Of a stretch of 62,251 nt of DNA, positions 18,579 to 27,361 are shown piece by piece (position 1 is the stretch's first letter; the number at the start of each line of letters is the position of its first letter). A model generated the notes under the pieces. The model saw only the letters and a program-made list of their open reading frames with translations. It searched no databases and was not told the origin of the DNA. The position numbers and the translations under genes are program-made. Source of the stretch: Anaerolineales bacterium UBA6055 (GTDB lineage Bacteria > Chloroflexota > Anaerolineae > Aggregatilineales > Phototrophicaceae); NCBI GenBank assembly GCA_002428985.1, contig DIYL01000032.1:1-62251 (forward strand), read 5' to 3'.

Positions 18579-19040
18579 CTAGGCTTTAGAGCGGATGCCC
18601 AGATATTGGTAGAAGGGCAATACAATATACGTATAGGTGATACAACCCACGCAGAAGTCAAGCACAGAATCGGCATACGCAAAGACTGTCAAAATCCCTG
18701 CAACTACCAAACTAACTGGCATTGAAATCGGTACAAATATCAGACTCGCAAATGCAAACAAAAAGCCCACACGCGATGCAAATAACTTCGGCGCTTGATC
18801 CATCTCTTTTTCAGGGATGTTTAAGACATTGACAATCTGTAGAGCAACCCAACGTAATGGACTGTATTCCGGCTTCCAAATCGCGCGAATACCATAATCA
18901 AGTGCGACCAACGCAACCAATAATGGCATACCGGTGATAACGTACAAAGCGAGCAAAGATGCGTTGATAAAGACTGTAACACGGCTGAGATTTTTGTTGA
19001 TTTTATTATTGTTGACTGGGCAGATAACATCACTGAACAT
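18579..19040 (-). CDS. DUF4395 integral membrane protein
   Basis: The 153-residue protein has about four membrane helices. The N-terminus (FSDVICPVNNNKINKNLSR) and the C-terminal segment (VLDFCVGCITYTY) carry the paired CxxC/Cys features typical of DUF4395. Relatives are often near thiosulfate/sulfur or thioredoxin-like genes, but none is seen here. Function is unknown. It is flanked by a TetR gene and a TetR remnant, and may be their target. Confidence 0.82.
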   Translation of the reverse strand: MFSDVICPVNNNKINKNLSRVTVFINASLLALYVITGMPLLVALVALDYGIRAIWKPEYSPLRWVALQIVNVLNIPEKEMDQAPKLFASRVGFLFAFASLIFVPISMPVSLVVAGILTVFAYADSVLDFCVGCITYTYIVLPFYQYLGIRSKA

Positions 19041-19147
19041 GGTAGGGGTTGCCTCTCGTTTTATAATTTACTGATTCGTTCCTCAATCTGGAATCAGTCT
19101 ACGAAAATTTGTATAAACCCCTCAACCTATGCACTATTAGACATACG

Positions 19148-19315
19148 TCAATTATCTGCTTCGGGCGAATCTTGATGATACAAGTAACGAAAGGTGACAT
19201 CTGCAATCTCACTAGCTGTGGCAGTCTGTCGAAAAGCCCTTACCAAGAACCCACATGACTCCACAACTTTATCGGTACTAGTTACCATAAGTAATTGGTT
19301 GAAAGAAATTAAATA
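19148..19315 (-). pseudogene. Remnant of a TetR-type regulator (C-terminal end)
   Basis: An open stretch on the minus strand ends at TGA 19148-19150. Its last residues, EIADVTFRYLYHQDSPEAD, align without gaps to EMADTLFRFVYNQAPPQID, the end of the TetR gene at 17879, with about nine identities in 19. Upstream, STDKVVESCGFLVRAF also resembles the neighbour's SSTDKLT segment. No helix-turn-helix part precedes it: the frame stops near 19316, where the next gene ends. The likely story is duplication followed by decay or truncation. Confidence 0.45.
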
Positions 19316-20998
19316 CTATGATTTCATCGTGTTTTGCAATGCATTAGTGAGCATCTTTTGTATCCTAAAGTCCGAATAGTATCCGGTTTTTAGTGACGTC
19401 TTTAAATCTTCGACACTATCGGGTTTAGGTAGCTCGATGGTATCACCAAATACCCCTAAACCACCCGTGGCATTCCATGCTTTTTTCGTACCTGTCGATA
19501 CTTCATCAAATGGGTTGACATCCCAAATCGTCTGGATCGCATCCATGTTGCCACCAGTTGCTAATGCCATCAGTTCTTGCGCATTGCGTTTGCGTCCAAC
19601 ACCGCGCTTACCTGTGAGCACCTTATACAGCCCTTTAAGCCGTTTACCAATAGCCATCAATGAGCGCGAAATATCTGCTGAGACAGCAATTGCACCTGTG
19701 ACAACCGCTGTTGTACCGCCAGATAACACAGTAATAATATGTGCAATCCACCGTACCAATTTCAATGTTGCCCGTACAATTGTTCCTCGGAAGGCGCGCC
19801 GTGTTTTGTTGAACGCATAATATGCAACACGCCCTAAACGTATCTTTTCGACTTCTTCAGCCGTATTGCCTTTGATCGATGTTGTGCCATCTTTGTCGAT
19901 ACCGGCGCGTCCCATTGCTGCTTCATAGCCATCGCGACGACGCTTGTTATAATGGTACGCACGGATTAAATCTGCCCCAATACTAATAGGAGCAAATGTA
20001 TAAGAAATAATTTTGGAGAAGAGTGTCTCCATACCTGCCGTTACCATATCTTTACCATTTGTCTCTTTATTAATATCTGCCAGTAACGATACACCACGAG
20101 AAACGGACATGCCTTGGCTGGCTACAGAATAGGTATCTACAATCCCTTCGGTAAGTTGTGATATAGGGTCAGCGGCTTTAACATCAGCTTTTTCTGCTTC
20201 TTGAAATTTAATGCGTGCACTGAGTAATTTCTTTAAATCGTCTAATGTCTCGATTCCATCCGATAAAACAAAAGACCATGTATCCGACTCAACCAAACTA
20301 CGCAATTCATCGGTGAATTCAAAATCCTCAGGTGGGTTTTCATAATATTGTTTTGCCATTAACAGAAGATCTAAATCTTTATGCATTGTTCGAAGATTCG
20401 CGAGCCTTAGATTCTCCATCATCGCTTCTTCGGTATCTTTTTTGGATTTGATTGCTTTGGCTTCGTCAAGCGCGTCAAAGTGCATCTTGATGGTGGGGGA
20501 CTGGTCTTTAATTGACTCGAGACGATAATCCGAAAAATTGGAACTTATCTCAAACATTTCAATAACCCACGTTATTTCATCACCAGTGATGGCTTCTTCT
20601 CCACCTGCCATGAGTTCACCAGTGATGTGGTTTAGTACCTCTCGAAATGCAGACCAACCATATGCTTCAACGAAGGCATCTTTACCCGTTGACTGTAGTT
20701 CCGTACGCAATTCGCGCAGTTCTTCGTCATCAAATTCATCCTCGTCCTCATCATCAAATTCATCCTCTCCTATGGCAACCGATACTGCGCCAGCAAATAC
20801 CACACGATGAGGATCGCGTTGGAGCAATTGGCGTGTTGCATAATTACCGATCGTTCGTTGGAGGTAAAGAATTTGGTCAGTGTCCAGGCGCCCCTGTGTA
20901 ATTCCATTGGTCGGAATTGTGAGTGAGTAGGATGTTTGCGAGGCGGATTTAGAGGTTGCTGTTGTATCAGGTTTAGCTTGATGACTGTGTTGGCTCAT
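19316..20998 (-). CDS. Large protein with eCIS-cargo-like N-terminus
   Basis: The 560-residue protein has no signal peptide. After a Ser/Thr-rich leader, residues about 38-62 carry LDTDQILYLQRTIGNYATRQ followed by LLQR. This 'lqrtiGN.a..qLLqr' motif is typical of proteins carried by extracellular contractile injection systems and their DUF4157-linked toxins. An Asp/Glu run (about 75-90), a charged helical middle and a hydrophobic region near 405-440 (HIITVLSGGTTAVVTGAIAV) follow. No catalytic motif is recognised. No tube, sheath or baseplate genes lie in the window. Cargo role is inference. Confidence 0.6.
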   Translation of the reverse strand: MSQHSHQAKPDTTATSKSASQTSYSLTIPTNGITQGRLDTDQILYLQRTIGNYATRQLLQRDPHRVVFAGAVSVAIGEDEFDDEDEDEFDDEELRELRTELQSTGKDAFVEAYGWSAFREVLNHITGELMAGGEEAITGDEITWVIEMFEISSNFSDYRLESIKDQSPTIKMHFDALDEAKAIKSKKDTEEAMMENLRLANLRTMHKDLDLLLMAKQYYENPPEDFEFTDELRSLVESDTWSFVLSDGIETLDDLKKLLSARIKFQEAEKADVKAADPISQLTEGIVDTYSVASQGMSVSRGVSLLADINKETNGKDMVTAGMETLFSKIISYTFAPISIGADLIRAYHYNKRRRDGYEAAMGRAGIDKDGTTSIKGNTAEEVEKIRLGRVAYYAFNKTRRAFRGTIVRATLKLVRWIAHIITVLSGGTTAVVTGAIAVSADISRSLMAIGKRLKGLYKVLTGKRGVGRKRNAQELMALATGGNMDAIQTIWDVNPFDEVSTGTKKAWNATGGLGVFGDTIELPKPDSVEDLKTSLKTGYYSDFRIQKMLTNALQNTMKS

Positions 20999-21142
20999 GA
21001 TATAGATACCGAGAATAAACGTACAATAAATGAATATGTCTCAGTTTAGGATTTCTATTCGTGTGCCGTCAAAGCGTTCTCTATTATACAAATGTATATT
21101 AACTGTTTGTCGGTAGCTTAACTATCCATAGCGGAAATTCTC

Positions 21143-21166
21143 AACCCTCCTGCATAAGGAGGGGTC
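21143..21166. repeat. Short palindrome, CCCTCCT type
   Basis: AACCCTCCT-gcata-AGGAGGGGT is a hairpin related to the palindrome at 31664-31700. It lies between two minus-strand genes. Without a T-run it is more likely a dispersed element than a terminator. Confidence 0.45.
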
Positions 21167-21239
21167 AACTCAAATTTACGAATCTAATTAAGTCCGGATA
21201 TAGCTTATGTAAGTAATATCTCAAGCCAGAGATACACCC

Positions 21240-21413
21240 TTATTTTTCTGCACGTTCTTGATGTTGTTCATCATTAGTTTTTGATTGTTGATGAACTTCT
21301 TGTCGTGGGATGGTCTGTGATGGATGTTTCTTTTGTACTGTCTGTTGCCCATCATCCATTTTTGACTCAATGACATAAGGTCGAATTGATTTTCTATGAC
21401 GTAGATGACGCAT
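21240..21413 (-). CDS. Small basic/polar protein (57 aa)
   Basis: The frame begins MRHLRHRKSIRPYVIESKMD and ends HQERAEK with TAA at 21240-21242. A GGGGGG run sits about five bases upstream of the ATG. The N-terminus is Arg/His-rich and the rest Gln/Lys/Glu-rich, so it is probably disordered. Its basic start recalls the small protein at 53208-53612. Function is unknown; the gene itself is uncertain because of its size. Confidence 0.45.
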   Translation of the reverse strand: MRHLRHRKSIRPYVIESKMDDGQQTVQKKHPSQTIPRQEVHQQSKTNDEQHQERAEK

Positions 21414-21638
21414 AATTTCCCCCCGGAAATGAACGTTTTCTGATATAACAGTTTTGATATGTCTGTTACAACCAGTATAAACAACGAATATGCAGAAGTT
21501 ATGCAGATTGCGTAAAGAAAATCGATTTCACTTATTTTTACTGTAGGCTTTTTATCGGAAATATATAACTCTTCGCATATCACTTTTTCCATATCTGCTA
21601 TGATGAATCGTACCAATTACATCATGGGAGATGCTACT

Positions 21639-22811
21639 GTGCGTACGATACTGCTTGCTACCCTTACAATACTGACTTCGCTATCACTGACAATTGCTCA
21701 AACAGAGTTATGCCCGCCCATCGTTCAAACTGCTCTGGCTGCCGTTGAAGATGGATGTGGTGATATGCAAAGGAATGAAGTTTGCTATGGCAATAATTCT
21801 GTCTCTGGCGAATGGACGCTGGATACCGAACCCTTATTTTCTAACCCCGGTGACATTGCATCAATCACGGGTTTACAACAACTGACTGTCGCTGAGTTAG
21901 ATGAAGACACCAATAAGTGGGGTGTCGCCAAGATGAGTCTACTGGCTAATGTGCCAGACTCGGTGCCCGGACAAAACATAATCTTTTTGATTCTTGGTGA
22001 TGTCGAGATTAGTGATGCCGAAAATGATATGCAAGCATTTTATTTTAGTAGTGGCATCAGTCGTTCTGTATGTAAGAACGTGCCCGAAAACGGCATCATT
22101 ATTAATACACCAGATGGTATCGGTCAGGTTGACTTCACAATTAATGGTGTGGATGTATCTATTGGATCAACCGCTTATCTAACTGCGCCAGAAGACGGGG
22201 ACTTTGGTATTCAACTATTAGAGGGTGATCTAGAAGTAACTGTCGATGATGTCACTGAGTCTCTCGAACCCAACGAAATCACATTCATCCCATTAGACGA
22301 AACTGGAAATCCTGAGGATAGTCCAAGTGAGCCAGAACCTGCATCTGATGAAATCTTTGATGAATCTGCGTTATTAGAATCGAGTCCAATTGTCGAATCG
22401 TTAGAGTTTGACGATGAAGAGTTAGAAATGGACGAAGACGATCATGATGGCGATGATATGGATGAAAATGACGCAGAATTTGAAGAACATGAAATGGACG
22501 ACGATGATCATGATGAGTCACATGACGAAGACGATCATGACACGAACGACGACAGTGATGATGTAGAGTTAGAAACCGAAGAACATGATATCGCACCTGA
22601 GGTTCATGATGTCGAGGATATTGGGGATGAAACTGAGGTAGAGCCTGCACCCGAACGACCTGCTATGTCGGATGATGTCAACGAGCAACCCCACGATCAT
22701 AGAGAAGAAGTCGAGGTAGAACCCGAATCTCAAGAATCGGATAGATCGGATCATGATCGCGATCACGACGATAGAGATGATGATGACGATGGCGAAGATG
22801 ATGAAGACTAA
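21639..22811 (+). CDS. Secreted FecR-like protein with acidic His/Asp tail
   Basis: Signal peptide VRTILLATLTILTSLSLTIA is followed by a CPPIVQTAL ... NEVCYGNNSV module common in Chloroflexota exported proteins. A FecR-like beta domain (about 155-205: INTPDGIGQVDF, IGSTAYLTAP, LLEGDLEVTV) follows. From about residue 235 to the end the chain is almost all Asp, Glu and His (EMDEDDHDGDDMDENDAEFE), which suggests divalent-metal binding or an extended acidic surface. I prefer GTG 21639, with GGGAG eight bases upstream; in-frame ATGs at 21600 and 21624 are less well placed. Confidence 0.78.
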   Translation: MRTILLATLTILTSLSLTIAQTELCPPIVQTALAAVEDGCGDMQRNEVCYGNNSVSGEWTLDTEPLFSNPGDIASITGLQQLTVAELDEDTNKWGVAKMSLLANVPDSVPGQNIIFLILGDVEISDAENDMQAFYFSSGISRSVCKNVPENGIIINTPDGIGQVDFTINGVDVSIGSTAYLTAPEDGDFGIQLLEGDLEVTVDDVTESLEPNEITFIPLDETGNPEDSPSEPEPASDEIFDESALLESSPIVESLEFDDEELEMDEDDHDGDDMDENDAEFEEHEMDDDDHDESHDEDDHDTNDDSDDVELETEEHDIAPEVHDVEDIGDETEVEPAPERPAMSDDVNEQPHDHREEVEVEPESQESDRSDHDRDHDDRDDDDDGEDDED

Positions 22812-22984
22812 AGGGTTATCTGCTTGGTTAAGCTGAGGTGCATTAACAAATTCTGAAGTGACGCTGATTTAATGCAAATTTAACTTTACAATCAGAAAAA
22901 CAGGACTAAAATAATTGTGAAATTATGAACAAATAGAGACATTATTTGAGTGTAACCGTTTAATTTTCTTGTGGAGATCAATCC

Positions 22985-23188
22985 ATGACAACAAACAATA
23001 ACACGCTCAAACTTCAATTTATCGAATCTTATCTACGCGATGGCGCAGATAGTGACAAATATAGTACGCTCAAGCAAGAGCTCTATCATAGTGGCTACAA
23101 TCGGATGCAAGTGGTTAGCATGATCGTTGAAGGAACCCTCTATAAAAATCTAGATACCTTCTACCGCAAAAATCCAAGCCTGCGTTAA
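22985..23188 (+). CDS. Small protein, unknown (67 aa)
   Basis: This soluble protein is rich in Tyr and Asn, with predicted helices (LQFIESYLRDGADSDKYSTL, MQVVSMIVEGTLY). No family is recognised. GTGGAG is well placed before the ATG and a terminator-like hairpin follows, so it is probably a real single-gene unit. Confidence 0.65.
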   Translation: MTTNNNTLKLQFIESYLRDGADSDKYSTLKQELYHSGYNRMQVVSMIVEGTLYKNLDTFYRKNPSLR

Positions 23189-23212
23189 CCACAACTCAAA
23201 TGGAATATTTTG

Positions 23213-23245
23213 ACAGCACATCATGATAGGTGTGCTGTTTGTATT
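23213..23245 (+). terminator. Terminator-like hairpin
   Basis: ACAGCACA and TGTGCTGT form a perfect 8-bp stem with a ten-base loop, followed by TTGTATTT, 24 bases after the small gene. The T-run is interrupted. Confidence 0.6.
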
Positions 23246-23351
23246 TAATACAGAGACCAAAACACATGGTTTTCCATACATTCGTTGCGTTTTAAGACAT
23301 TTAGATGCACAATAAATAAATTATAGAGGTTTAGAAACAACGAGGGATAAC

Positions 23352-23933
23352 ATGAAACTATATTTTGTACGGCACGGAGAAGCTGAAGACCTCGCACCAA
23401 CCGATCATGCACGCGCACTAACAGAAAACGGAAAAGAACGCGTCAAGAAGTCTGCACAAGTCTTGAAGCGTCTCGGCATCACGCCTAAGAAAATATATAG
23501 TAGCCCCCGTATTCGTGCCAAGCAAACTGCAGAGATTATTGCCGAAGCACTCGATATGGAAGTCACATTTGCTGAAGAAGTCAACTTTGGCTTCGATACA
23601 AGCAATGTAAAGACTTTTCTACAGAGTCTGAAATCAAAAGATGAAGTCATGTTTGTGGGGCATAATCCCGATATGAGTCAAATTGTCCATAAATTGACAG
23701 GGGCAAGCCTGTCGATGAAAAAGGGTGGACTAGCGCGTATTGACATGATCAACGCCAAAGCGCGTCGTGGTGAATTGGTATGGCTGATCGCACCGAAGGT
23801 GTTTGATGCGCTCTATAGCCAACCAGAAACTGTAGATTTGCAACAGTGGCTATCGGACACCCAACCACTTGACCTTGAAAGTACCATCGAAGAACTCGCC
23901 AGCGATACCGATAGTGATGCAGCATCATCATGA
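23352..23933 (+). CDS. sixA: Phosphohistidine phosphatase, SixA-like
   Basis: The histidine-phosphatase fold is marked by the N-terminal RHGEAED (nucleophile His8), KKIYSSPRIRAKQTAEI and VMFVGHNPDMS (second catalytic His). SixA proteins dephosphorylate phosphohistidine on phosphorelay or PTS proteins in the cytoplasm, which fits a genome rich in histidine kinases. Length is 193, longer than E. coli SixA because of an acidic C-terminal extension. Its stop overlaps the start of the Nudix gene by four bases, so the two are translationally coupled. Confidence 0.9.
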   Translation: MKLYFVRHGEAEDLAPTDHARALTENGKERVKKSAQVLKRLGITPKKIYSSPRIRAKQTAEIIAEALDMEVTFAEEVNFGFDTSNVKTFLQSLKSKDEVMFVGHNPDMSQIVHKLTGASLSMKKGGLARIDMINAKARRGELVWLIAPKVFDALYSQPETVDLQQWLSDTQPLDLESTIEELASDTDSDAASS

Positions 23934-24412
23934 CCTCCAATATTGTCATTGGATCGTTGGGGTACGTTTTCCATAATGACCGTGTGTTGCTCCTCAAACG
24001 TGCCAACCCGCCATTCCAAGGGTATTGGTCGGCACCAGGGGGTAAAATGGACTATGGTGAATCGCCACAGGAATGTTGTATACGCGAAATCCATGAGGAG
24101 ACGGGAATTGATATTGCCAACAGTTCCCTGAGCTTACGAGCGATACAAACGGTGCTTGATGTCGCTGTGCCGATTCACTGGCAATTATTTATTTTCCGCA
24201 TCGCTCTAAACACAGTTACAGATCTCAACCCGCATCCTGACCATCTCGAAGGCGAGTTGCGCTGGTTCGATGTGAGTGATCTCGCAACGATTCCACGCCC
24301 CTATACAGACCGACAACACTGGGGTAATGTCCTAACAGAAACGCCGTCAATCTGGCAGGGGAAATTTGTCTACGATACACCCGATAAACTTGATGACGAA
24401 ATCATCTACTAG
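23930..24412 (+). CDS. Nudix hydrolase
   Basis: The 160-residue protein has a Nudix box at about residues 38-60 (GGKMDYGE then REIHEETG), matching G-x5-E-x7-REUxEExGU. It hydrolyses a nucleoside-diphosphate-linked substrate; specificity is not evident, though the layout resembles MutT-like clean-up enzymes. It is co-transcribed with sixA (four-base overlap) and overlaps the convergent pentapeptide gene by four bases. Confidence 0.93.
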   Translation: MTSNIVIGSLGYVFHNDRVLLLKRANPPFQGYWSAPGGKMDYGESPQECCIREIHEETGIDIANSSLSLRAIQTVLDVAVPIHWQLFIFRIALNTVTDLNPHPDHLEGELRWFDVSDLATIPRPYTDRQHWGNVLTETPSIWQGKFVYDTPDKLDDEIIY

Positions 24413-25161
24413 TTCGGCTCCCAAAAGTCAGGATGATTTGGATCGGTATAACGTGTCATATCAACATCAGGTGACCAGTATTTGTCGTATATATAGTGTC
24501 CCTCAGCATTGATGCGGTGCTTACCACCTTGATCATATAAAGGCTTGGCATCCGGCAAGACAGTTTGCTCATTAAAGATAACAGTCTCAATATATTTTGC
24601 GCCCCTTAATTGAGCATTCCACAACACCGCTTTACGTAAATCTGTCCCATAGAGTGATGTGCCTGTCAGAACTGCACGATGTAAAAACGAGTCGTAGATA
24701 TTGGCTTTACTCAGGTCGGCATCCGATAAATCTGCTTTATAGAGATTTGTGTTTTCCAAGTGTGCTTCATAGAGATACGCATTATGCAAGCTCGCTCGTG
24801 ATAACTTTTTGCCAAGGAGCAGAGGTGTATCATCCTCAACCGTCAACCAAGACTCTGCCCGTAACCAATCCACAGCGTTGAGTGCTGTCGAATTATCGCG
24901 ACTAGATGCTTCACGGATCAAGGCTTGCTTGCGTTGCCCGATACTCCGCCATTCATTTAGACGATCAAGCACAAGCACGGTCACAAAAATACTGAGCATC
25001 TCGGTATAAACATTAGTCGCATAACCATCATTAAAGACAAACGACCCAATCCACACGCCGATTAAGACTAGTGTCAACCCACCACCAATCCTGTAAACAT
25101 CCGCAAATCGACGATAAATCGCCTGAATCTCTGTCATACGATTTTCACTATATTCCGCCAT
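24409..25161 (-). CDS. Pentapeptide-repeat membrane protein (paralogue 1)
   Basis: Two membrane helices (about 24-45 and 52-68) lead to a conserved linker (LDRLNEWR ... LIREASSRDNSTALNAVDWL), then about ten pentapeptide repeats (ANLY/ADLS type, about 125-200) forming a right-handed beta helix. The tail has VLPDAKPLY and DMTRYTDPNHPDFWEPN. The same architecture recurs at 41491-42576 and 53801-54523. Function unknown; probably a membrane-tethered scaffold. Start ATG 25161 has AAGGGG upstream; a longer frame reaching 25254 does not fit the family. Confidence 0.82.
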   Translation of the reverse strand: MAEYSENRMTEIQAIYRRFADVYRIGGGLTLVLIGVWIGSFVFNDGYATNVYTEMLSIFVTVLVLDRLNEWRSIGQRKQALIREASSRDNSTALNAVDWLRAESWLTVEDDTPLLLGKKLSRASLHNAYLYEAHLENTNLYKADLSDADLSKANIYDSFLHRAVLTGTSLYGTDLRKAVLWNAQLRGAKYIETVIFNEQTVLPDAKPLYDQGGKHRINAEGHYIYDKYWSPDVDMTRYTDPNHPDFWEPN

Positions 25162-25298
25162 GTTGTATCCCCTTATAGTCGTATCCTCATAGTGTCGTGA
25201 GTGTACCATAGCCAAACGATAGAAAACGACTTGTCGAGAACCTTGTTTCTCCATTACACTGAAAATAAGCCAACCACTTTAGAGACCGAGCAAACAAT

Positions 25299-26468
25299 AT
25301 GATTCGACGTATTAAATTAGAAAATTTTCGAAGCATCCAATCTCTTGATCTTGAACTTCGTCCATTGAATGTATTGATCGGGCGTAATGGATCGGGTAAG
25401 TCCAATTTTTTGAGTTTCTTCCAAATTTTGGGCGATGGTGTTCGCGAAAGCTTGAATCCTGCAATCATTAACGAAGTACGTGGATTTGGTTATTTACGAC
25501 ATATAAACTCACCTATATCAGATAGTGTTGTATGGGAGGTTGAGTTTAGTTCAGATAACGATGGTAATCTTTTTTATCAAGGCGAGATTGGAGTAAGTGG
25601 AGCGGCTGGATATACTATGAAGTCAGAAAAATTATCACGTGTATACGAAAAAAATTCTACAGCTAGTCATAAATATCTTGAAGTTCATAATGGGATTGTT
25701 AGACTTCTAACCGACCAGAACGCGGATAAAGATGATGCACTACTAGATAATCTTGACCAAGAACTTGGAATAGCGCAAATTCGTAATCAAGCACGCTATC
25801 CGGCATTATCGGAAGCTCTGAACTATATCAGATCATGGGAAGTATTTAATGGGTTTGGTGAGCAAGAATTAAAAAATATTAGAAGCCCACAAACCTTAAA
25901 TGTTGTTCAACCTCTACAACTTATGCCGGACGGGTCAAATCTTGTGTCGTTGTTGTGGGAGTTGGCAAACCAACCTCGCTATGAAGTAGCCTATGAACGT
26001 CTTAATGAAATTATGCGATCTGTATTTCCTGAATTTAAACAATTTGATTTACCAATAGTTGCGGGTGCACAAGCCAGTATCGCCTTTCGCAGTGCAACAT
26101 TGAAAGACTCCGTTCCTGCATTTTTTATGTCAGATGGTCAGTTACGGTTTTTGGGACTAGTTGTACTTCTATTATTGTCTGACGAATCTGATCTAATTTT
26201 GATCGATGAGCCAGAAATCGGCATGCATCCTAAGATGATTGACATTTTTGTTGAATTACTTAAAGAAGCGTCAAACTCAACCCAGATCATCGTGAGCACC
26301 CATTCACCACAACTCATTAGTGCATTCAAGCCTCAAGACCTTCTCATTGCTGAAAATATTGACGGGAACACTCGCATAGATCGACCGAATCTCGATAAGG
26401 TAAATCGTTGGTTAGACCGCTATACGATGGGGGAACTTTGGACAAAAACAACGATGTTAGAAGGTTAA
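25299..26468 (+). CDS. AAA/ABC-type ATPase of the OLD/RecF-like class
   Basis: The N-terminal KLENFRSIQSLDLEL and Walker A GRNGSGKS (28-35) are typical of SMC/RecF/OLD ATPases. The C-terminal half has a signature-like SDGQLRFL, Walker B LILIDEPEIGMHP and H-loop VSTHSPQL. No TOPRIM domain is fused. The DUF4276 gene three bases downstream carries TOPRIM-like acidic residues, so the two probably form one complex. The region is more AT-rich than its neighbours, suggesting acquisition. Defence against phage is the likeliest role (inference). Confidence 0.9.
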   Translation: MIRRIKLENFRSIQSLDLELRPLNVLIGRNGSGKSNFLSFFQILGDGVRESLNPAIINEVRGFGYLRHINSPISDSVVWEVEFSSDNDGNLFYQGEIGVSGAAGYTMKSEKLSRVYEKNSTASHKYLEVHNGIVRLLTDQNADKDDALLDNLDQELGIAQIRNQARYPALSEALNYIRSWEVFNGFGEQELKNIRSPQTLNVVQPLQLMPDGSNLVSLLWELANQPRYEVAYERLNEIMRSVFPEFKQFDLPIVAGAQASIAFRSATLKDSVPAFFMSDGQLRFLGLVVLLLLSDESDLILIDEPEIGMHPKMIDIFVELLKEASNSTQIIVSTHSPQLISAFKPQDLLIAENIDGNTRIDRPNLDKVNRWLDRYTMGELWTKTTMLEG

Positions 26469-26471
26469 CCC

Positions 26472-27263
26472 ATGTCTGAGCAGTTCCTCTATATCTACTG
26501 CGAAGGCGAAACGGAACAAGAGACCTTAAAGAGCTTCTTACGTCACTATTGGTCAGAGCGTTTTGTCGATTGTGATGTGATTAAGTATGAAGGGGCGGGC
26601 GGATTAAAAGTCAACTTTGCAATTGAGGCTAATCGAACATTTAAAACAGAACCCGAATCATCGGTTTTGTGTTTGGTAGATTTATATCGTGAACCATTTG
26701 AGGTGTATAACCGTAGCCAAATGACACATGAGGAAGGCTTCTTAGCTGTACAACAACAATTACTAGCACAGATCGAACCACAATATATCCATCGGTTCGG
26801 TGCGTTTCCTGTGGTGATGGAACCCGAAACATGGTTACTTGCGGATCCGAAAATACAAAGCCGACTATCTAAATCGTATCCAGCTCCTGAGTCGATTGAG
26901 CATCCGGTCAAAGAACTACAAATATGGCGTAAGAATTACAACAAACGTATTGATGGCAAGAATCTATTTGGTGAAGCGAGTGCCAAGCGTGTTTATGACG
27001 ACAACTGCCCGCATTTCAAAGCAATAGTCGAATGGCTGTCAATTGAACCTGAAAAACTCAAAGACCCAATCGTAGATCAACTGTCGCAATGGTCTGCACC
27101 TCTTCAAAAATTACAACTCGAAAAGAGCCAAGCTCTGATAAAATCTGACTCTGCATTGAAAAACGGTGATTTAGACGAAGCTATTAAATGGGAAGAACAT
27201 AGCAAGGCAATAGACAAGCAAATTGAAGAATATGCCAAGACCTATTATCAGAATTTTGAGTAA
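26472..27263 (+). CDS. DUF4276-family protein, TOPRIM-like
   Basis: The N-terminus YIYCEGETEQETL (Glu11) matches the first TOPRIM-like motif, VLCLVDLYREPF (Asp70) the second, and MEPETWLLADP (about 116-126) the conserved DUF4276 'EfEallfaDP' segment. The C-terminus is a charged helix (about 215-263). It is coupled to the upstream ATPase (three-base gap). By analogy with OLD enzymes, in which ATPase and TOPRIM are fused, it may be the nuclease half of a split system. Catalytic activity is inferred. Confidence 0.82.
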   Translation: MSEQFLYIYCEGETEQETLKSFLRHYWSERFVDCDVIKYEGAGGLKVNFAIEANRTFKTEPESSVLCLVDLYREPFEVYNRSQMTHEEGFLAVQQQLLAQIEPQYIHRFGAFPVVMEPETWLLADPKIQSRLSKSYPAPESIEHPVKELQIWRKNYNKRIDGKNLFGEASAKRVYDDNCPHFKAIVEWLSIEPEKLKDPIVDQLSQWSAPLQKLQLEKSQALIKSDSALKNGDLDEAIKWEEHSKAIDKQIEEYAKTYYQNFE

Positions 27264-27361
27264 TCCCCTTAAGTCTACTCTCCAAGAAAACGACCTGTGC
27301 GTGGGTCACATTGTGGGCTAAACTGCGTACAACATCCGACCACTAAAGGACGGCGATTGTT

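Noticed and set aside
21221..21616. Minus-strand open frame of 131 codons
   Set aside because: It crosses the start of the FecR-like gene and lacks a ribosome site; a shorter frame (21240-21413) in another phase looks better.
22380..22800. Repetitive GAT/GAC/CAT codons that could be read as a DNA repeat array
   Set aside because: They encode the Asp/His tail of the secreted protein and show no regular unit length, so it is not a CRISPR or satellite array.
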